A stretch of DNA of 45,646 nt from Methanoculleus frigidifontis (lineage in GTDB: Archaea > Halobacteriota > Methanomicrobia > Methanomicrobiales > Methanoculleaceae), in contig NZ_VCYH01000014.1 of the NCBI RefSeq assembly GCF_030464345.1, forward strand, positions 1-45,646. Reading direction: 5' to 3'. This document shows positions 15,327-24,019 of this stretch, one piece after another (positions within the stretch are counted from its first letter, which is position 1; every line of letters begins with the position of its first letter). Position numbers and translations under genes: made by a program. A model generated the notes under the pieces. The model was not told where the DNA came from. It saw nothing but the letters and a program-made list of their open reading frames with translations, and did no database searches.

Positions 15327-15694
15327 GCGACCACCTCGAGGTGCATCGGAGCACCGTCTGCCGAGAAGCATTGCCAGTCGCCGTCTTCATACGGGTACCC
15401 GATGATGAGGTTGTATCTGCCGACCTTGGGGAAGAACCGGAGATCGGCCGGGGACGGTAAGAGTACTCCGTTCGGGTGGCTGTGCGCGCTGCCGACCTGG
15501 TGCGTGTCCAGCGGGAGCATATCGACGAAGAATGACGCGCTCTCCGAGCCGACGATCGTCCCCGGCACCAGGTCAAGGTCCCGGATAATGCCGTCCCGCT
15601 CCCGCAGAACCGCCACAAATTCATTCGGATGATGCTCTTTTCCGAGCTGCAGAAGCATGGAGAGGAGTTCGGCGCTGATCCCGTGAACTTTCAT
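15323..15694 (-). CDS. JAMM/MPN domain metalloprotease-like protein
   Basis: 123 aa, a single JAMM domain. The metal motif is HSHPNGVLLPSPADLRFF (HxH ... SxxD), with a conserved upstream glutamate in the EFVAVLRE segment. Archaeal JAMM proteins can remove ubiquitin-like SAMP modifiers or cleave sulfur-carrier proteins; which applies here is not visible. It is the first gene of the minus-strand run with RibL, coupled by a 4-bp overlap. A TATA-like CTTATCTTT lies near 15727, about 30 bp before the ATG. Confidence 0.86.
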   Translation of the reverse strand: MKVHGISAELLSMLLQLGKEHHPNEFVAVLRERDGIIRDLDLVPGTIVGSESASFFVDMLPLDTHQVGSAHSHPNGVLLPSPADLRFFPKVGRYNLIIGYPYEDGDWQCFSADGAPMHLEVVA

Positions 15695-15802
15695 TCTGTT
15701 CAGGTACTTGGAACAGAGGAAAGATAAGTCCTCGTGTCCTGCCGATGCGGCGGCCGGAAAAAGAGAGGAGGATCGCGGTGCTGCCCGCCTGACGGGATTT
15801 TT

Positions 15803-16687
15803 TCAGGAGCGGTTCTGGAGTGTCGGCATCTCTATCTGGGTGCGGTTTGTGTCCGTGGTCTCGTTTTCGGTTATGGGTGCAGGTGTCTCCTCCGGCGGCA
15901 TCAGCACCGCATCGATGGTGTGAACTATGCCGTTGTCGGCGTTGATCTCTGTTGTGCCGAGGGTGATGTTGTCGACCATCAGCGCGCCGCCCTCCCGGGT
16001 CACGGTGATGTTCGTCCCGAGAAGCGTTGGGAGAGTTGCGTTGCCGGACTCCGTCAGATTGGCGAGCTGCGGAACGGTGTAGAGCCCCTCAACGATGTGG
16101 TAGCGGATGATGGGGGTGAGGTTCTGCGTGTCGTTCAGAAGATCTGCCGCCGTCTCGTTCCCGAGATCCGCAAAAGCCTCGTCGTTCGGCGCAAAGACCG
16201 TGTACGGGCCGCTTGCGGTGAGGTTTGCGGTGAGGTTCGTCGCGTTCAGGGCCTGCGCAAAGACGGTCAGGTTCGCATCCGCTTCGATCGCCTCTATGAC
16301 GGTGTCTGCCTGCGTGCCGGTCATGTTCCCGGCAACCGTATCCGAGACGATGATGCGGCCGGGCATTCTGGTGTCCTGGAGAGACTGGTTGATTCTGCAG
16401 CCGTAGGCATAGGTGCCCGGATCTGTGAAGGTATAGGTAAAGGACTCCCCGGTCTCAAGCGCCCCGGAGTCGAAGAGTCCGGTCATGCTGGTGACGGAAT
16501 GGCTTACGCTGTCGTAGTTTGTCCAGGCAACCGTCGTTCCGGGCGCTACCGTCATCGTCGGCGGATAGTACGAACTGTTCCTGAGTTCGATCTTCACCCC
16601 CGTCTGCTCCTGTCCGCAGGCGCTCCCGATACAGAGGCAGAGGAGCAGAACGGCGCAAAGCCCCAGTGTTGCTTTTCTGATCTTCAT
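15803..16687 (-). CDS. Secreted cupredoxin-like plus fasciclin (FAS1) surface protein
   Basis: 294 aa, exported by a signal peptide (about 1-25). Residues ~32-115 form a plastocyanin-like fold: PGTTVAWTNYDSVSHSV carries the first His, and TYAYGCRINQSLQDTRMPG holds the expected Cys and Met, but the His normally between them is missing. Residues ~123-265 are one FAS1 domain: TVIEAIEADANLTVFAQAL, YTVFAPNDEAFADL, IRYHIVEGLYT and ADNGIVHTIDAVL. The C-terminus is Pro/Thr/Asn-rich with many N-glycosylation sequons across the protein. FAS1 domains mediate adhesion; copper binding is doubtful. The start has GGAGATGA about seven bases upstream, with TATA near 16775. Confidence 0.9.
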   Translation of the reverse strand: MKIRKATLGLCAVLLLCLCIGSACGQEQTGVKIELRNSSYYPPTMTVAPGTTVAWTNYDSVSHSVTSMTGLFDSGALETGESFTYTFTDPGTYAYGCRINQSLQDTRMPGRIIVSDTVAGNMTGTQADTVIEAIEADANLTVFAQALNATNLTANLTASGPYTVFAPNDEAFADLGNETAADLLNDTQNLTPIIRYHIVEGLYTVPQLANLTESGNATLPTLLGTNITVTREGGALMVDNITLGTTEINADNGIVHTIDAVLMPPEETPAPITENETTDTNRTQIEMPTLQNRS

Positions 16688-16770
16688 CTATCATCATCTC
16701 CCTGGTTGAGAGGAATCGGCAACGGTTTCGCTGATCTGTGCGTGGATGTTGCCACGGCACAATGCAGGGA

Positions 16771-16780
16771 ATATTATAAA
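16771..16780 (-). promoter_or_regulatory. TATA box for the cupredoxin/FAS1 gene
   Basis: TTTATAATAT on the minus strand in a short AT-rich patch, ~88 bp before the ATG, leaving a leader of about 60 nt that carries a ribosome site. Confidence 0.5.
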
Positions 16781-16836
16781 AACATGTTGATATTTTGTTG
16801 GAATGCGCTGCTTTGCCAAAAATGTGCATTTCCTGC

Positions 16837-18261
16837 TCAGAAACGCCCGTCCTGCTCGAAGCTCCGGTTGAACCGGATCGCAAGTTCGGCCTTGTAGAGC
16901 TCTTTGCCGAGGTACGCGGCGTGATCCATCAGGGAGACCCGCCCCTCAGTGAGGAGGGCGTGAAAAACATCCTCCCATCGCCTGCCCCGGATCGCCCTGC
17001 CCTTATGCACGGCCACGATCCAGCCGTCCTCGATACCGATCCGGATGCATCCGAGCGGATCGTAGGTGACCTCTTCCGGCATCGGAGGTGCGGCGGCCTC
17101 GCTCGTATAGGTGAGGGGCGGCTCCCGCCGCCGCCGTTTTTCCTTGAGGATCAGGAGATCGAGCCCAAGATCCTTCGGGTAGGGGCGGCCGTGCAGCAGC
17201 GCCGCCATCTCGGTCGCCCGCCGCATCTCGGCGACCGAAGCGTGCGTCTTGTCCGAGTGTTCGCTGGTGAAGATGACCGCTGCGCCGACCTCGTAGGCCA
17301 TGGCGGCAAGGAGGGCGTTTGCACCCGGTGAGTCGGCATCGAGGAGCTCGACCACATTGCCGGCGCCGAAGAAGAGCGGGTGGCCGGCAGGGGAGAAGGC
17401 GGCGAGCGATTCGACGAGCCCGGATCCCGCGGGCTGCAGGAGCGGGTCGGCAAGCAGGCAGCAGATGCCTGCATCAGAGGCCTGCCGGAGGTTCTCGGCA
17501 AGGCTTTTGTCGCGGGGGACGATCACCGCAGCGGCTCCTGCGTCCGCCACGGCGCTGCCGATCTCGGGGAGGTTGCCGTCATGCAGGCTCAGGACGATAT
17601 CGGCACGGTCGAGCGCCGCTGCGATCAGCCGTGGCTCCTGGGTGTCGACGGCGAGCACCCCGTCACAATCGGCGGTCTCCGCGAAACAGCGGCGCACGTC
17701 CTCGGGCGAAGCGTCGAACCCGAACCCGAGATCGACGATGTCGGCGCCCGAAGCGAAGAACCGCTCGACCTCGGCCCGGATGTCCTCCCGCCGGTGCGCA
17801 TCCATGATCTCGGCGAGCACTTTGATCCGTGACTCCCCGCCGATCTTCAGGCCGCGGATGAGAAAGTCGCACGCGGATTCTTCTTCGCGCTTTGCTATCT
17901 TTCGGTACGCCTCCTGCCGGCGTTCCACGGCCAGAAACTCGTCGGCTGGGATCGAGCGGGAGAGGTGCACGGTCTCGAGGACCGCGAGCACGAGGCCGAG
18001 ATCCGCTGCGTGGCGCGGGCCGCGGTAGATCGGCACACCGGTCTCCTCTTCGACCGCTGCAAAGGATGCGGTGCACATGCCCGAGACGAGCACCATATCG
18101 TAGGCCCCTCCGGCCAGCAGGCGGCGCAGGTGATCCGCCGTGAGGAAAGACGCAATCTCGCCGGTGACGGCCACGTCGATCGCGTATCGGTCACGGAAGC
18201 GGTCTACAATCTCCGTGACGATTGGTGCCGTCGCCGATCCGGTGGGGAGTAGGATGCGCAT
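16837..18261 (-). CDS. Dihydropteroate synthase-like protein (methanogen type)
   Basis: 474 aa. An N-terminal Rossmann-like ~110 residues (MRILLPTGSATAPIV, YDMVLVSGM) precedes a TIM-barrel related to pterin-binding dihydropteroate synthase: FASGADIVDLGFGFDAS, LAVDTQEPRLIAAAL, IVLSLHDGN and AAVIVPRD follow the order of its barrel strands. The C-terminus has an extra ~100 residues. It matches the DHPS-related family of methanogens (TIGR00284-like, from memory), thought to act in pterin or tetrahydromethanopterin metabolism; the reaction is unproven. It starts at 18261, divergent from the PHP gene. Confidence 0.85.
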   Translation of the reverse strand: MRILLPTGSATAPIVTEIVDRFRDRYAIDVAVTGEIASFLTADHLRRLLAGGAYDMVLVSGMCTASFAAVEEETGVPIYRGPRHAADLGLVLAVLETVHLSRSIPADEFLAVERRQEAYRKIAKREEESACDFLIRGLKIGGESRIKVLAEIMDAHRREDIRAEVERFFASGADIVDLGFGFDASPEDVRRCFAETADCDGVLAVDTQEPRLIAAALDRADIVLSLHDGNLPEIGSAVADAGAAAVIVPRDKSLAENLRQASDAGICCLLADPLLQPAGSGLVESLAAFSPAGHPLFFGAGNVVELLDADSPGANALLAAMAYEVGAAVIFTSEHSDKTHASVAEMRRATEMAALLHGRPYPKDLGLDLLILKEKRRRREPPLTYTSEAAAPPMPEEVTYDPLGCIRIGIEDGWIVAVHKGRAIRGRRWEDVFHALLTEGRVSLMDHAAYLGKELYKAELAIRFNRSFEQDGRF

Positions 18262-18270
18262 ACGCTCTCA

Positions 18271-18278
18271 TTAATATC
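18271..18278 (+). promoter_or_regulatory. TATA box for the PHP - truA pair
   Basis: TTAATATC, ~32 bp before the ATG at 18306; predicted transcription start near 18301 gives an almost leaderless mRNA. Confidence 0.5.
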
Positions 18279-18305
18279 CGAAGCGAGAAAAATATCTCTG
18301 ATCTC

Positions 18306-18968
18306 ATGCTGAAGTGCGACCTGCACGTTCACACGAACTTTTCAAAGGACGGCGAGAGCAGTGTTGAGGAAATCCTCCGTCGTGCCGAGTCGGTCGGCCT
18401 CGATGCCGTGGCCATCACTGACCACGATACTGTGGAAGGGGCGCTGTATGCCCTGACGTGCGATACGCCGCTTGTGGTGATCCCGGGGATCGAGGTGTCC
18501 ACCCGGCACGGGCATCTCCTTGCACTCGGGATAACCGAGCCTATCCCGGCCGGCCGGGATTTTCTCGAGACGGTTGCATACGCGCGTGCACGCGGAGCGC
18601 TGCTGATCCTCCCCCATCCCTACCACATGTGGCGGCACGGCGTCGGGCGGAAACTGAAGGTCGGCATCGCGTCGGTGGATGCGGTTGAGACATTTAACAG
18701 CAGGTACATCACCGGTTCTGCGAATCGGAAGGCGGCAAAAATTGCACGGAGATTCGATAAACCCTGCGTGGGGGGCAGCGATGCGCATAACGCCCGATAC
18801 GTCGGTTTCGGCCATGCCCTGGTCTCGGCCGAACCGGATGCCGCAGCCATTCTGCAGGCGATCCGGGAGGGGAACACGATTGCGGCCGGGAGAATGACGC
18901 CACTCCACACCTATACCCGGCAATCCCTCAAAGGGGCTCTGCGGCGGATCAGGCGGCGGGTGCGGTGA
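18306..18968 (+). CDS. PHP domain metal-dependent phosphoesterase
   Basis: 220 aa. PHP-fold metal ligands appear in order: DLHVHTNFSKDG, AITDHDT, a conserved Glu in VIPGIEVS, ILPHPYH, and GGSDAHN. This is the YciV/TrpH-like class, which hydrolyses phosphoester bonds such as nucleoside 3',5'-bisphosphates or short RNAs; the substrate is unknown here. The frame is open upstream to 18222, but the ATG at 18306 fits both the promoter and the domain edge. It overlaps truA by 4 bp (GTGA). Confidence 0.9.
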   Translation: MLKCDLHVHTNFSKDGESSVEEILRRAESVGLDAVAITDHDTVEGALYALTCDTPLVVIPGIEVSTRHGHLLALGITEPIPAGRDFLETVAYARARGALLILPHPYHMWRHGVGRKLKVGIASVDAVETFNSRYITGSANRKAAKIARRFDKPCVGGSDAHNARYVGFGHALVSAEPDAAAILQAIREGNTIAAGRMTPLHTYTRQSLKGALRRIRRRVR

Positions 18969-19768
18969 CGAGGCTGGCATTCCGCCTCGTCTACCTCGGC
19001 GGAGACTTTTACGGATCGCAGATGCAGCCCGAGCTGAGGACAGTGGAAGGGGAGGTCATCGAGTCGTGCCGCAGGCTCGGCCTCTTTGATGACTGGCGGG
19101 ATGCAGGGTTTCGGATCGCCGGCAGGACGGATCGCGGGGTGCACGCTTGCGGGCAGGTCTGTGCCTTTACGACCGACCGGGAGGAGCGGGCGGTGCAGGC
19201 ATTAAACCCCGTTCTTCCGCCGGACATCTGGTGCACGGCGTGGGCATCCGTACCCGATTCGTTCCATCCGCGGTATGATGCCCTGTCCCGGACGTACCGT
19301 TACTACTTCCCTGACCCGCCGGACGACGTTTCTGCCATGCAGGAGATGGCACGTCGGTTCATCGGCAGTCATAACTTCTCCTCGTTTGCGCGGGTAGGCG
19401 ATAAGAATCCCGTCCGGACGGTGCTCGCTGCAGATATCCGGCGGGAGGGTCGGTTCTGCGTCTTCGAGGTCACGGCAAAGAGCTTCCTCTGGAATATGGT
19501 GCGGTGCATGGCAACTGCGCTTCTGCTCGCAGGCCGGGGTGCTGCTGATATCGATGAACTTGCCGGCCTCCTCGAAGAACCGACGGCGGAACGGTTCCCT
19601 GCTTCGCCCCCTGATGGGCTGATCCTCTGGGACGTCGCCTATGATGTCACATTTTTGCCGCTCTGCGTAGACGAAAAACACCAAAACCATCTCCGTATGC
19701 TTTACCGCCGGTATTCCCTGATGGAAGAGATCACCTGTGTTCTGTCCAAAGAGACTTCCGAGCGGTGA
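18965..19768 (+). CDS. truA: tRNA pseudouridine synthase A
   Basis: 267 aa. Converts uridine to pseudouridine in the tRNA anticodon stem-loop region (positions 38-40). The catalytic loop FRIAGRTDRGVHACGQV contains the essential Asp, RTYRYYFPDPP matches motif II, and SFLWNMVRCMATALLLAG matches the C-terminal RNA/active-site motif. The start is GTG at 18965, overlapping the PHP stop. The C-terminal ~35 residues, ending in ..MEEITCVLSKETSER, extend beyond the usual core. Confidence 0.93.
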   Translation: MTRLAFRLVYLGGDFYGSQMQPELRTVEGEVIESCRRLGLFDDWRDAGFRIAGRTDRGVHACGQVCAFTTDREERAVQALNPVLPPDIWCTAWASVPDSFHPRYDALSRTYRYYFPDPPDDVSAMQEMARRFIGSHNFSSFARVGDKNPVRTVLAADIRREGRFCVFEVTAKSFLWNMVRCMATALLLAGRGAADIDELAGLLEEPTAERFPASPPDGLILWDVAYDVTFLPLCVDEKHQNHLRMLYRRYSLMEEITCVLSKETSER

Positions 19769-20325
19769 TCTGCCCGACACCGGTTTGGCCTGTCGGTACG
19801 AACCCGGCACCGCGTCCCGGATATCCTGGTGGTTCTGCCGGGAAATACTGGTGGGGGAACATCAACCCTTGCCCCTCTGTGAAATGAAACGAGTTTTTCC
19901 CGGGGGAGGTGCGCCTGAGTGGAGATGTACGGCGCGGATGATCGGGAAAATTGGCGTTTTTGAGCTGGCGGTTTAAAAAGGATCGTGCTTGACGGGATGA
20001 ATCACGCAAAGGAGGTGCGGCAGGGAAAATCTTCCATTTTGTCTGACAATTCCCTGTAGACTATTTATACTTTGTGTCCCTCTGAACGTTTTCACGAGTT
20101 CATCCCGGGAAAACCGGTTGGTGAGAGCAGTCTATCGGGCATTCCATTCCATCCCGTCTATTTTTTGATTATTAAGTATCTTTAAATATTATTGTATTAT
20201 TATATGGGTGTGCCTGTTAATTAAATATGTCTTTAATTTATATGCTGTAAACTATTTTTGGTTAATAATAACCTATTAATATATGACTGAACAGTCCCGT
20301 TTCAGTACGTCAAGGGGGAAAGTGG
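19769..20325. other. Long intergenic region with AT-rich promoter island
   Basis: No gene is seen. The first ~290 bp have ordinary composition, with a TATA-like CTATTTATACT near 20058. From about 20160 to 20290 the DNA is very rich in A and T, with several overlapping TATA-like words (TTTAAATATT, TATTATTATATGG, AATTTATATG, ATTAATATATG). The last, at about 20275-20285, is ~45 bp before the ATG at 20326 and is the likely promoter of the glycan operon. The other words may bind regulators or chromatin proteins. Confidence 0.6.
20275..20285 (+). promoter_or_regulatory. Probable promoter of the glycan operon
   Basis: ATTAATATATG, predicted transcription start ~20305, followed by AGGGGG at 20313-20318 about seven bases before the ATG at 20326. 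Confidence 0.5.
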
Positions 20326-21477
20326 ATGTACGACACAGATCCAGGTCTGGGAACAGAACCTGCGCGTGCAGACGGCCTGTCAGGGCCGCAGCGCTCTGTT
20401 CCACGACCACAGTATACAGGTACGGGTAGCAGTATCGAGATTGACCGGCTGATCCGCATGGGGTACGCACTGAAAAGTCCGGTGGAAACGCCCCTTCTTC
20501 ATTATCAGATGCAGGAATCGCTCAATCCCCTGCAGGCGCCCGTGATGCCCGGGTATCGGAGGAAAATAAGCGAGGAGATCGAGACGCCGACTCCGGGCTT
20601 CAGCGCACGGAAGAAGAGGACGCTCGTTGCCATACCCTGCTATAACGAGGAGGTTGCCATCGGTTCACTCGTTCTCATGGCTCGCCGCTACGTTGACGAG
20701 GTTCTCGTCGTGGATGACGGGTGTACTGACGAGACGGTCAATATCGCTCGTGAGGCGGGTGCGGTCGTTGTATCGCACGGTTCGCAGCAGGGAAAAGGGC
20801 GGGCGATAAAGACGTCGCTTGAGTACGCCTTTCAGGGCCGGTTTGATGTGCTCGTCTTCATGGACGGGGACGGCCAGCATAATCCGGAAGAGATCCCCTT
20901 CCTCCTCGAACCGATCATCGGCGACGATGCGGACCTGGTCATCGGATACCGGAAACTCGGCCAGATGCCGGTATACCGGCGGTTCGGGCGTGCGGTGCTC
21001 GACGTCGTCACCGGTGTCGGCAGCACCATCACCGACTCGCAGTGCGGGTTTCGGGTTCTGAACCGAAGATCCATCGAATCGATGCTCAAGCGGCTGAAAA
21101 AAGACGATTTCTCGACGGAATCCGAGATGCTTCAGGTGGCGCAGGAGACGAACCTGCGTGTCGGTGAACGGCCGATCGTATGCAAATACGGTGACTTCGA
21201 CACCTCGACAAAGAACCCGTTCGCACACGGATTTGAGGTGTTGAACTCGTTATTCTGGCTCGGAATTGAGAAAAAGCCGCTTTTCTACTTCGGAGCGCCC
21301 GGTTTCGCGTCGCTGTTCCTTGGAATATTCCTCTGGACGCGATTTTTGCAGATCTTCAACGAAACCGGAGCATTGTCACTCGAATATGGTGTGATCATCT
21401 CGGTTCTCTTCGTTATCGGCGCCGTCACCCTTCTCATGGGGCTGATGCTGGATATCGTTGCGCGGGTGAGAGCATAA
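20326..21477 (+). CDS. Family 2 glycosyltransferase with membrane anchor and N-terminal extension
   Basis: 383 aa. Residues ~96-300 are a GT-A fold of the dolichol-phosphate-mannose-synthase type: VAIPCYNEEVAIG, VLVVDDGCTDET, FMDGDGQHNPEEI (DxD-like metal site), GYRKLGQMPVYRRFG and TDSQCGFRVLNR. Two hydrophobic helices (about 310-335 and 350-375) anchor it to the membrane. It probably loads a sugar from a nucleotide donor onto a polyprenyl phosphate on the cytoplasmic face. Residues 1-95 are an unusual polar extension with no recognised domain. It is the first gene of the 20.3-28.6 kb run. Confidence 0.9.
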   Translation: MYDTDPGLGTEPARADGLSGPQRSVPRPQYTGTGSSIEIDRLIRMGYALKSPVETPLLHYQMQESLNPLQAPVMPGYRRKISEEIETPTPGFSARKKRTLVAIPCYNEEVAIGSLVLMARRYVDEVLVVDDGCTDETVNIAREAGAVVVSHGSQQGKGRAIKTSLEYAFQGRFDVLVFMDGDGQHNPEEIPFLLEPIIGDDADLVIGYRKLGQMPVYRRFGRAVLDVVTGVGSTITDSQCGFRVLNRRSIESMLKRLKKDDFSTESEMLQVAQETNLRVGERPIVCKYGDFDTSTKNPFAHGFEVLNSLFWLGIEKKPLFYFGAPGFASLFLGIFLWTRFLQIFNETGALSLEYGVIISVLFVIGAVTLLMGLMLDIVARVRA

Positions 21478-21520
21478 TGTGCCTGCTGCTATCATGCGGG
21501 AATCCCGGAGAGTTGGCAAA

Positions 21521-22600
21521 ATGATAGGAATTGTTCTTGGTACACGTCCTGAGATAATTAAAATGTCCCCGGTCATACGGGAATGCGCACGGAGAAATCT
21601 GGACTATTTTGTCCTGCACACCGGGCAGCACTACTCCTACGAGATGGACAGGCTCTTTTTTGAGGAACTGGATCTCCCGGAGCCGCATCATAATCTGGAT
21701 GTCGGATCGGGCACGCATGCCGAACAGACCGCCCGGATCATGACAGGGGTCGAGAAGGTTCTGGCCAAAGAGGCACCGGATGTCATCCTGGTGCAGGGGG
21801 ATACCAATACCGTTGTTGCAGGAGCGCTCGCTGCCTCCAAACTGCACACGCGGGTGGGTCATATCGAGGCCGGCCTGCGGAGTTTCAACCGGTGGATGCC
21901 GGAGGAGATTAACCGCATTCTCACGGATCATATGTCGGACTATCTCTTTGCCCCTACTGAGAAGGCTCGTGAGAATCTGTTGAAAGAAGGCATCGACGAC
22001 AAAAAGATCTGCGTCACCGGCAACACCGTTGTGGATGCCATCTACCAGAACCTCGACATATCCCGCAAAAAAGTCAACGTTCTGAAAAATCTGGATCTAA
22101 AGCCGAAAGAATACTTCCTTGTTACAGCGCACCGGCAGGAGAACGTCGACAACAGAGCCCGGCTGAAAGATATCATCAGCGGCCTCGAATCGATACAGCA
22201 GGAGTTTTCGATGCCGGTCATCTTTCCGGTTCATCCCCGGACGGCGCGGCGTATCGATGAGTTCGGTATCGGGCATGACGGGATCCAGCTGACGAAGCCG
22301 TTCGGATTTCTGGAGTTCCTCCAGCTCGAAGCGCAGGCGCGGATCGTCCTGACCGACTCGGGCGGCGTGCAGGAGGAGGCCTGCGTTCTCGGTGTCCCCT
22401 GCGCGACCATGCGCTACGACACAGAAAGGCCCGAGACGATCGATGTCGGTTCGAACATCCTGGTCGGCACCGAGTCGGCGCGGATCCTTGAGGGTGTCCG
22501 GTCGGCGGCAACATGGGAAAACTGCTGGAAAAATCCATACGGAGATGGAATCGCCGGGAAGATGATCGTGCTGGTATGTGCCGCTGCACGGTCGGGCTGA
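21521..22600 (+). CDS. wecB: UDP-N-acetylglucosamine 2-epimerase (non-hydrolysing)
   Basis: 359 aa, the usual length of the family. Interconverts UDP-GlcNAc and UDP-ManNAc. Conserved segments: GIVLGTRPEIIKMSPVI, LHTGQHYSYEMDRLFF, VILVQGDTNTVVAG, HIEAGLRSFNRWMPEEINR, TAHRQENVDN and VLTDSGGVQEEA. The start is the ATG at 21521, after CGGAG; an upstream ATG at 21479 overlaps the previous stop region and adds 14 unlikely residues. The last ~15 residues deviate from the usual NPFGDG..A ending but keep NPYGDGIAGKMI. It supplies the ManNAc donor oxidised by the next gene. Confidence 0.95.
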   Translation: MIGIVLGTRPEIIKMSPVIRECARRNLDYFVLHTGQHYSYEMDRLFFEELDLPEPHHNLDVGSGTHAEQTARIMTGVEKVLAKEAPDVILVQGDTNTVVAGALAASKLHTRVGHIEAGLRSFNRWMPEEINRILTDHMSDYLFAPTEKARENLLKEGIDDKKICVTGNTVVDAIYQNLDISRKKVNVLKNLDLKPKEYFLVTAHRQENVDNRARLKDIISGLESIQQEFSMPVIFPVHPRTARRIDEFGIGHDGIQLTKPFGFLEFLQLEAQARIVLTDSGGVQEEACVLGVPCATMRYDTERPETIDVGSNILVGTESARILEGVRSAATWENCWKNPYGDGIAGKMIVLVCAAARSG

Positions 22601-22622
22601 GGCGGCTTTTAGGGGGGGAGCT

Positions 22623-23999
22623 ATGAAAATTTGTGTGCTTGGACTTGGATATATCGGTCTGCCGACAGCCCTTCTGTTTGCAGCTGCAGGTGCGGACGTC
22701 GTGGGTGTCGATGTGAAGGAGAGTGTCGTGAACACCCTCAATCAGGGACGGGTCCCGTTTGAAGAGCCCGGGATGGATGATCTCTTCCTCCGGGCACGCG
22801 GTCGGTTCGTTGCAAAAACAGAGCCGGAAAAGGCCGACGTCTTTCTGATTGCCGTCCCGACACCGCTTGATCAGGGTACGAAGGTATCGGACCTCACCTT
22901 TGTCAAAAAGGCTGCGGGCATGATCGCGCCGCACCTTGACCCGGACAACCTCGTTATCCTCGAATCGACGGTGCCTCCCGGCACCAGCGAACGGGTGATC
23001 ATCCCGCAGCTGGAGATCGGCGGGGTCATGGTGGGAGAATTTCTCTATGCACATTGCCCTGAGCGCGCCATTCCGGGAAGCACCCTGCGCGAGATGATCC
23101 ACAACAGCAGGGTCGTCGGCGGCTACGACCGTGAATCGACGGAACAGACGGTTGCACTCTATCGCCGTTTTGTGGAAGGGCAGATCTACCAGACCGATAC
23201 AAAGACCGCCGAGTTCGTCAAACTGATGGAGAACACCTGCCGGGACGTCAGCATCGCCCTCGCGAACGAGTTCGCGCAGCTCTCGGAGGAGTGCGGCATC
23301 AACGTCTGGGAGGCCATCGCTCTTGCGAACAAACATCCGCGGGTCTCGGTGTTAAGCCCGGGCCCTGGTGTCGGCGGGCACTGCATCGCCATTGATCCGT
23401 GGTTTTTGACCGAGAACTCCATCCGGTGCAAGATGATCTCGATGGCGCGGGAGGTCAACGACTCCATGCCCAACTACGTCCTTCATGTTGTTCGCGGACT
23501 GGTCAACGGTACCAGGAATGCGACCATCACCGTCTTCGGTGTAGCGTACAAGGGGAACGTCGACGACACCCGGGAGAGCCCTGCGATCAAGTTCATCAAA
23601 CTGGCCGAGAACGAAGGGTATACCGTCCGGTGCTACGACCCGCACGTGAAAGAGTTTCACTATCCGCTCTACGACCTCGACGAGGCCGTTCGAAATAGTG
23701 ACTGCATCGTGGTGCTCGCGGATCACGACTGTTTCAGGACGCTCGACCTCGCCGCCGCCGGCATGCGGACAAAGAACGTCGTCGATACCCGGAACATCCT
23801 GCCGCATGAAAAATGGAGCCGGGAAGGATTTGTCATCCGGGTGCTCGGGGACGGGGCCGGCGCACCGCTCGTCCAGCCCGATGCCGGTGTCCGGAAGGTC
23901 ACGCTCGGTCCGGAGGTGTCGGTCCGGCCGCTCAATGCACCGGAGCTGGCTCCGACGCTGCCGCTTGTTCCTCACCAGGAGCGTGGCGATATCGTATGA
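22623..23999 (+). CDS. wecC: UDP-N-acetyl-D-mannosamine dehydrogenase
   Basis: 458 aa. Oxidises UDP-ManNAc to UDP-ManNAcA with two NAD+. ICVLGLGYIGLPTALLFAA is the NAD Rossmann motif, LESTVPPGTSERVI and AHCPERAIPGS are characteristic, and GPGVGGHCIAIDPWF holds the catalytic Cys. FGVAYKGNVDDTRESPA marks the UDP-binding C-terminal domain. The start at 22623 follows a run of seven G plus AG. The last ~40 residues are a Pro/Leu-rich tail not usual for the family. It follows wecB directly, so the operon makes ManNAcA, a known component of archaeal N-glycans and surface polymers. Confidence 0.94.
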   Translation: MKICVLGLGYIGLPTALLFAAAGADVVGVDVKESVVNTLNQGRVPFEEPGMDDLFLRARGRFVAKTEPEKADVFLIAVPTPLDQGTKVSDLTFVKKAAGMIAPHLDPDNLVILESTVPPGTSERVIIPQLEIGGVMVGEFLYAHCPERAIPGSTLREMIHNSRVVGGYDRESTEQTVALYRRFVEGQIYQTDTKTAEFVKLMENTCRDVSIALANEFAQLSEECGINVWEAIALANKHPRVSVLSPGPGVGGHCIAIDPWFLTENSIRCKMISMAREVNDSMPNYVLHVVRGLVNGTRNATITVFGVAYKGNVDDTRESPAIKFIKLAENEGYTVRCYDPHVKEFHYPLYDLDEAVRNSDCIVVLADHDCFRTLDLAAAGMRTKNVVDTRNILPHEKWSREGFVIRVLGDGAGAPLVQPDAGVRKVTLGPEVSVRPLNAPELAPTLPLVPHQERGDIV

Positions 24000-24019
24000 C
24001 GGCGGAGCGAGGCGCCAGG

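Noticed and set aside
19769-20325. Search for a tRNA, small RNA or CRISPR repeats in the longest AT-rich gap
   Set aside because: No cloverleaf, no T-loop-like GTTCGA motif and no regularly spaced repeats were found.
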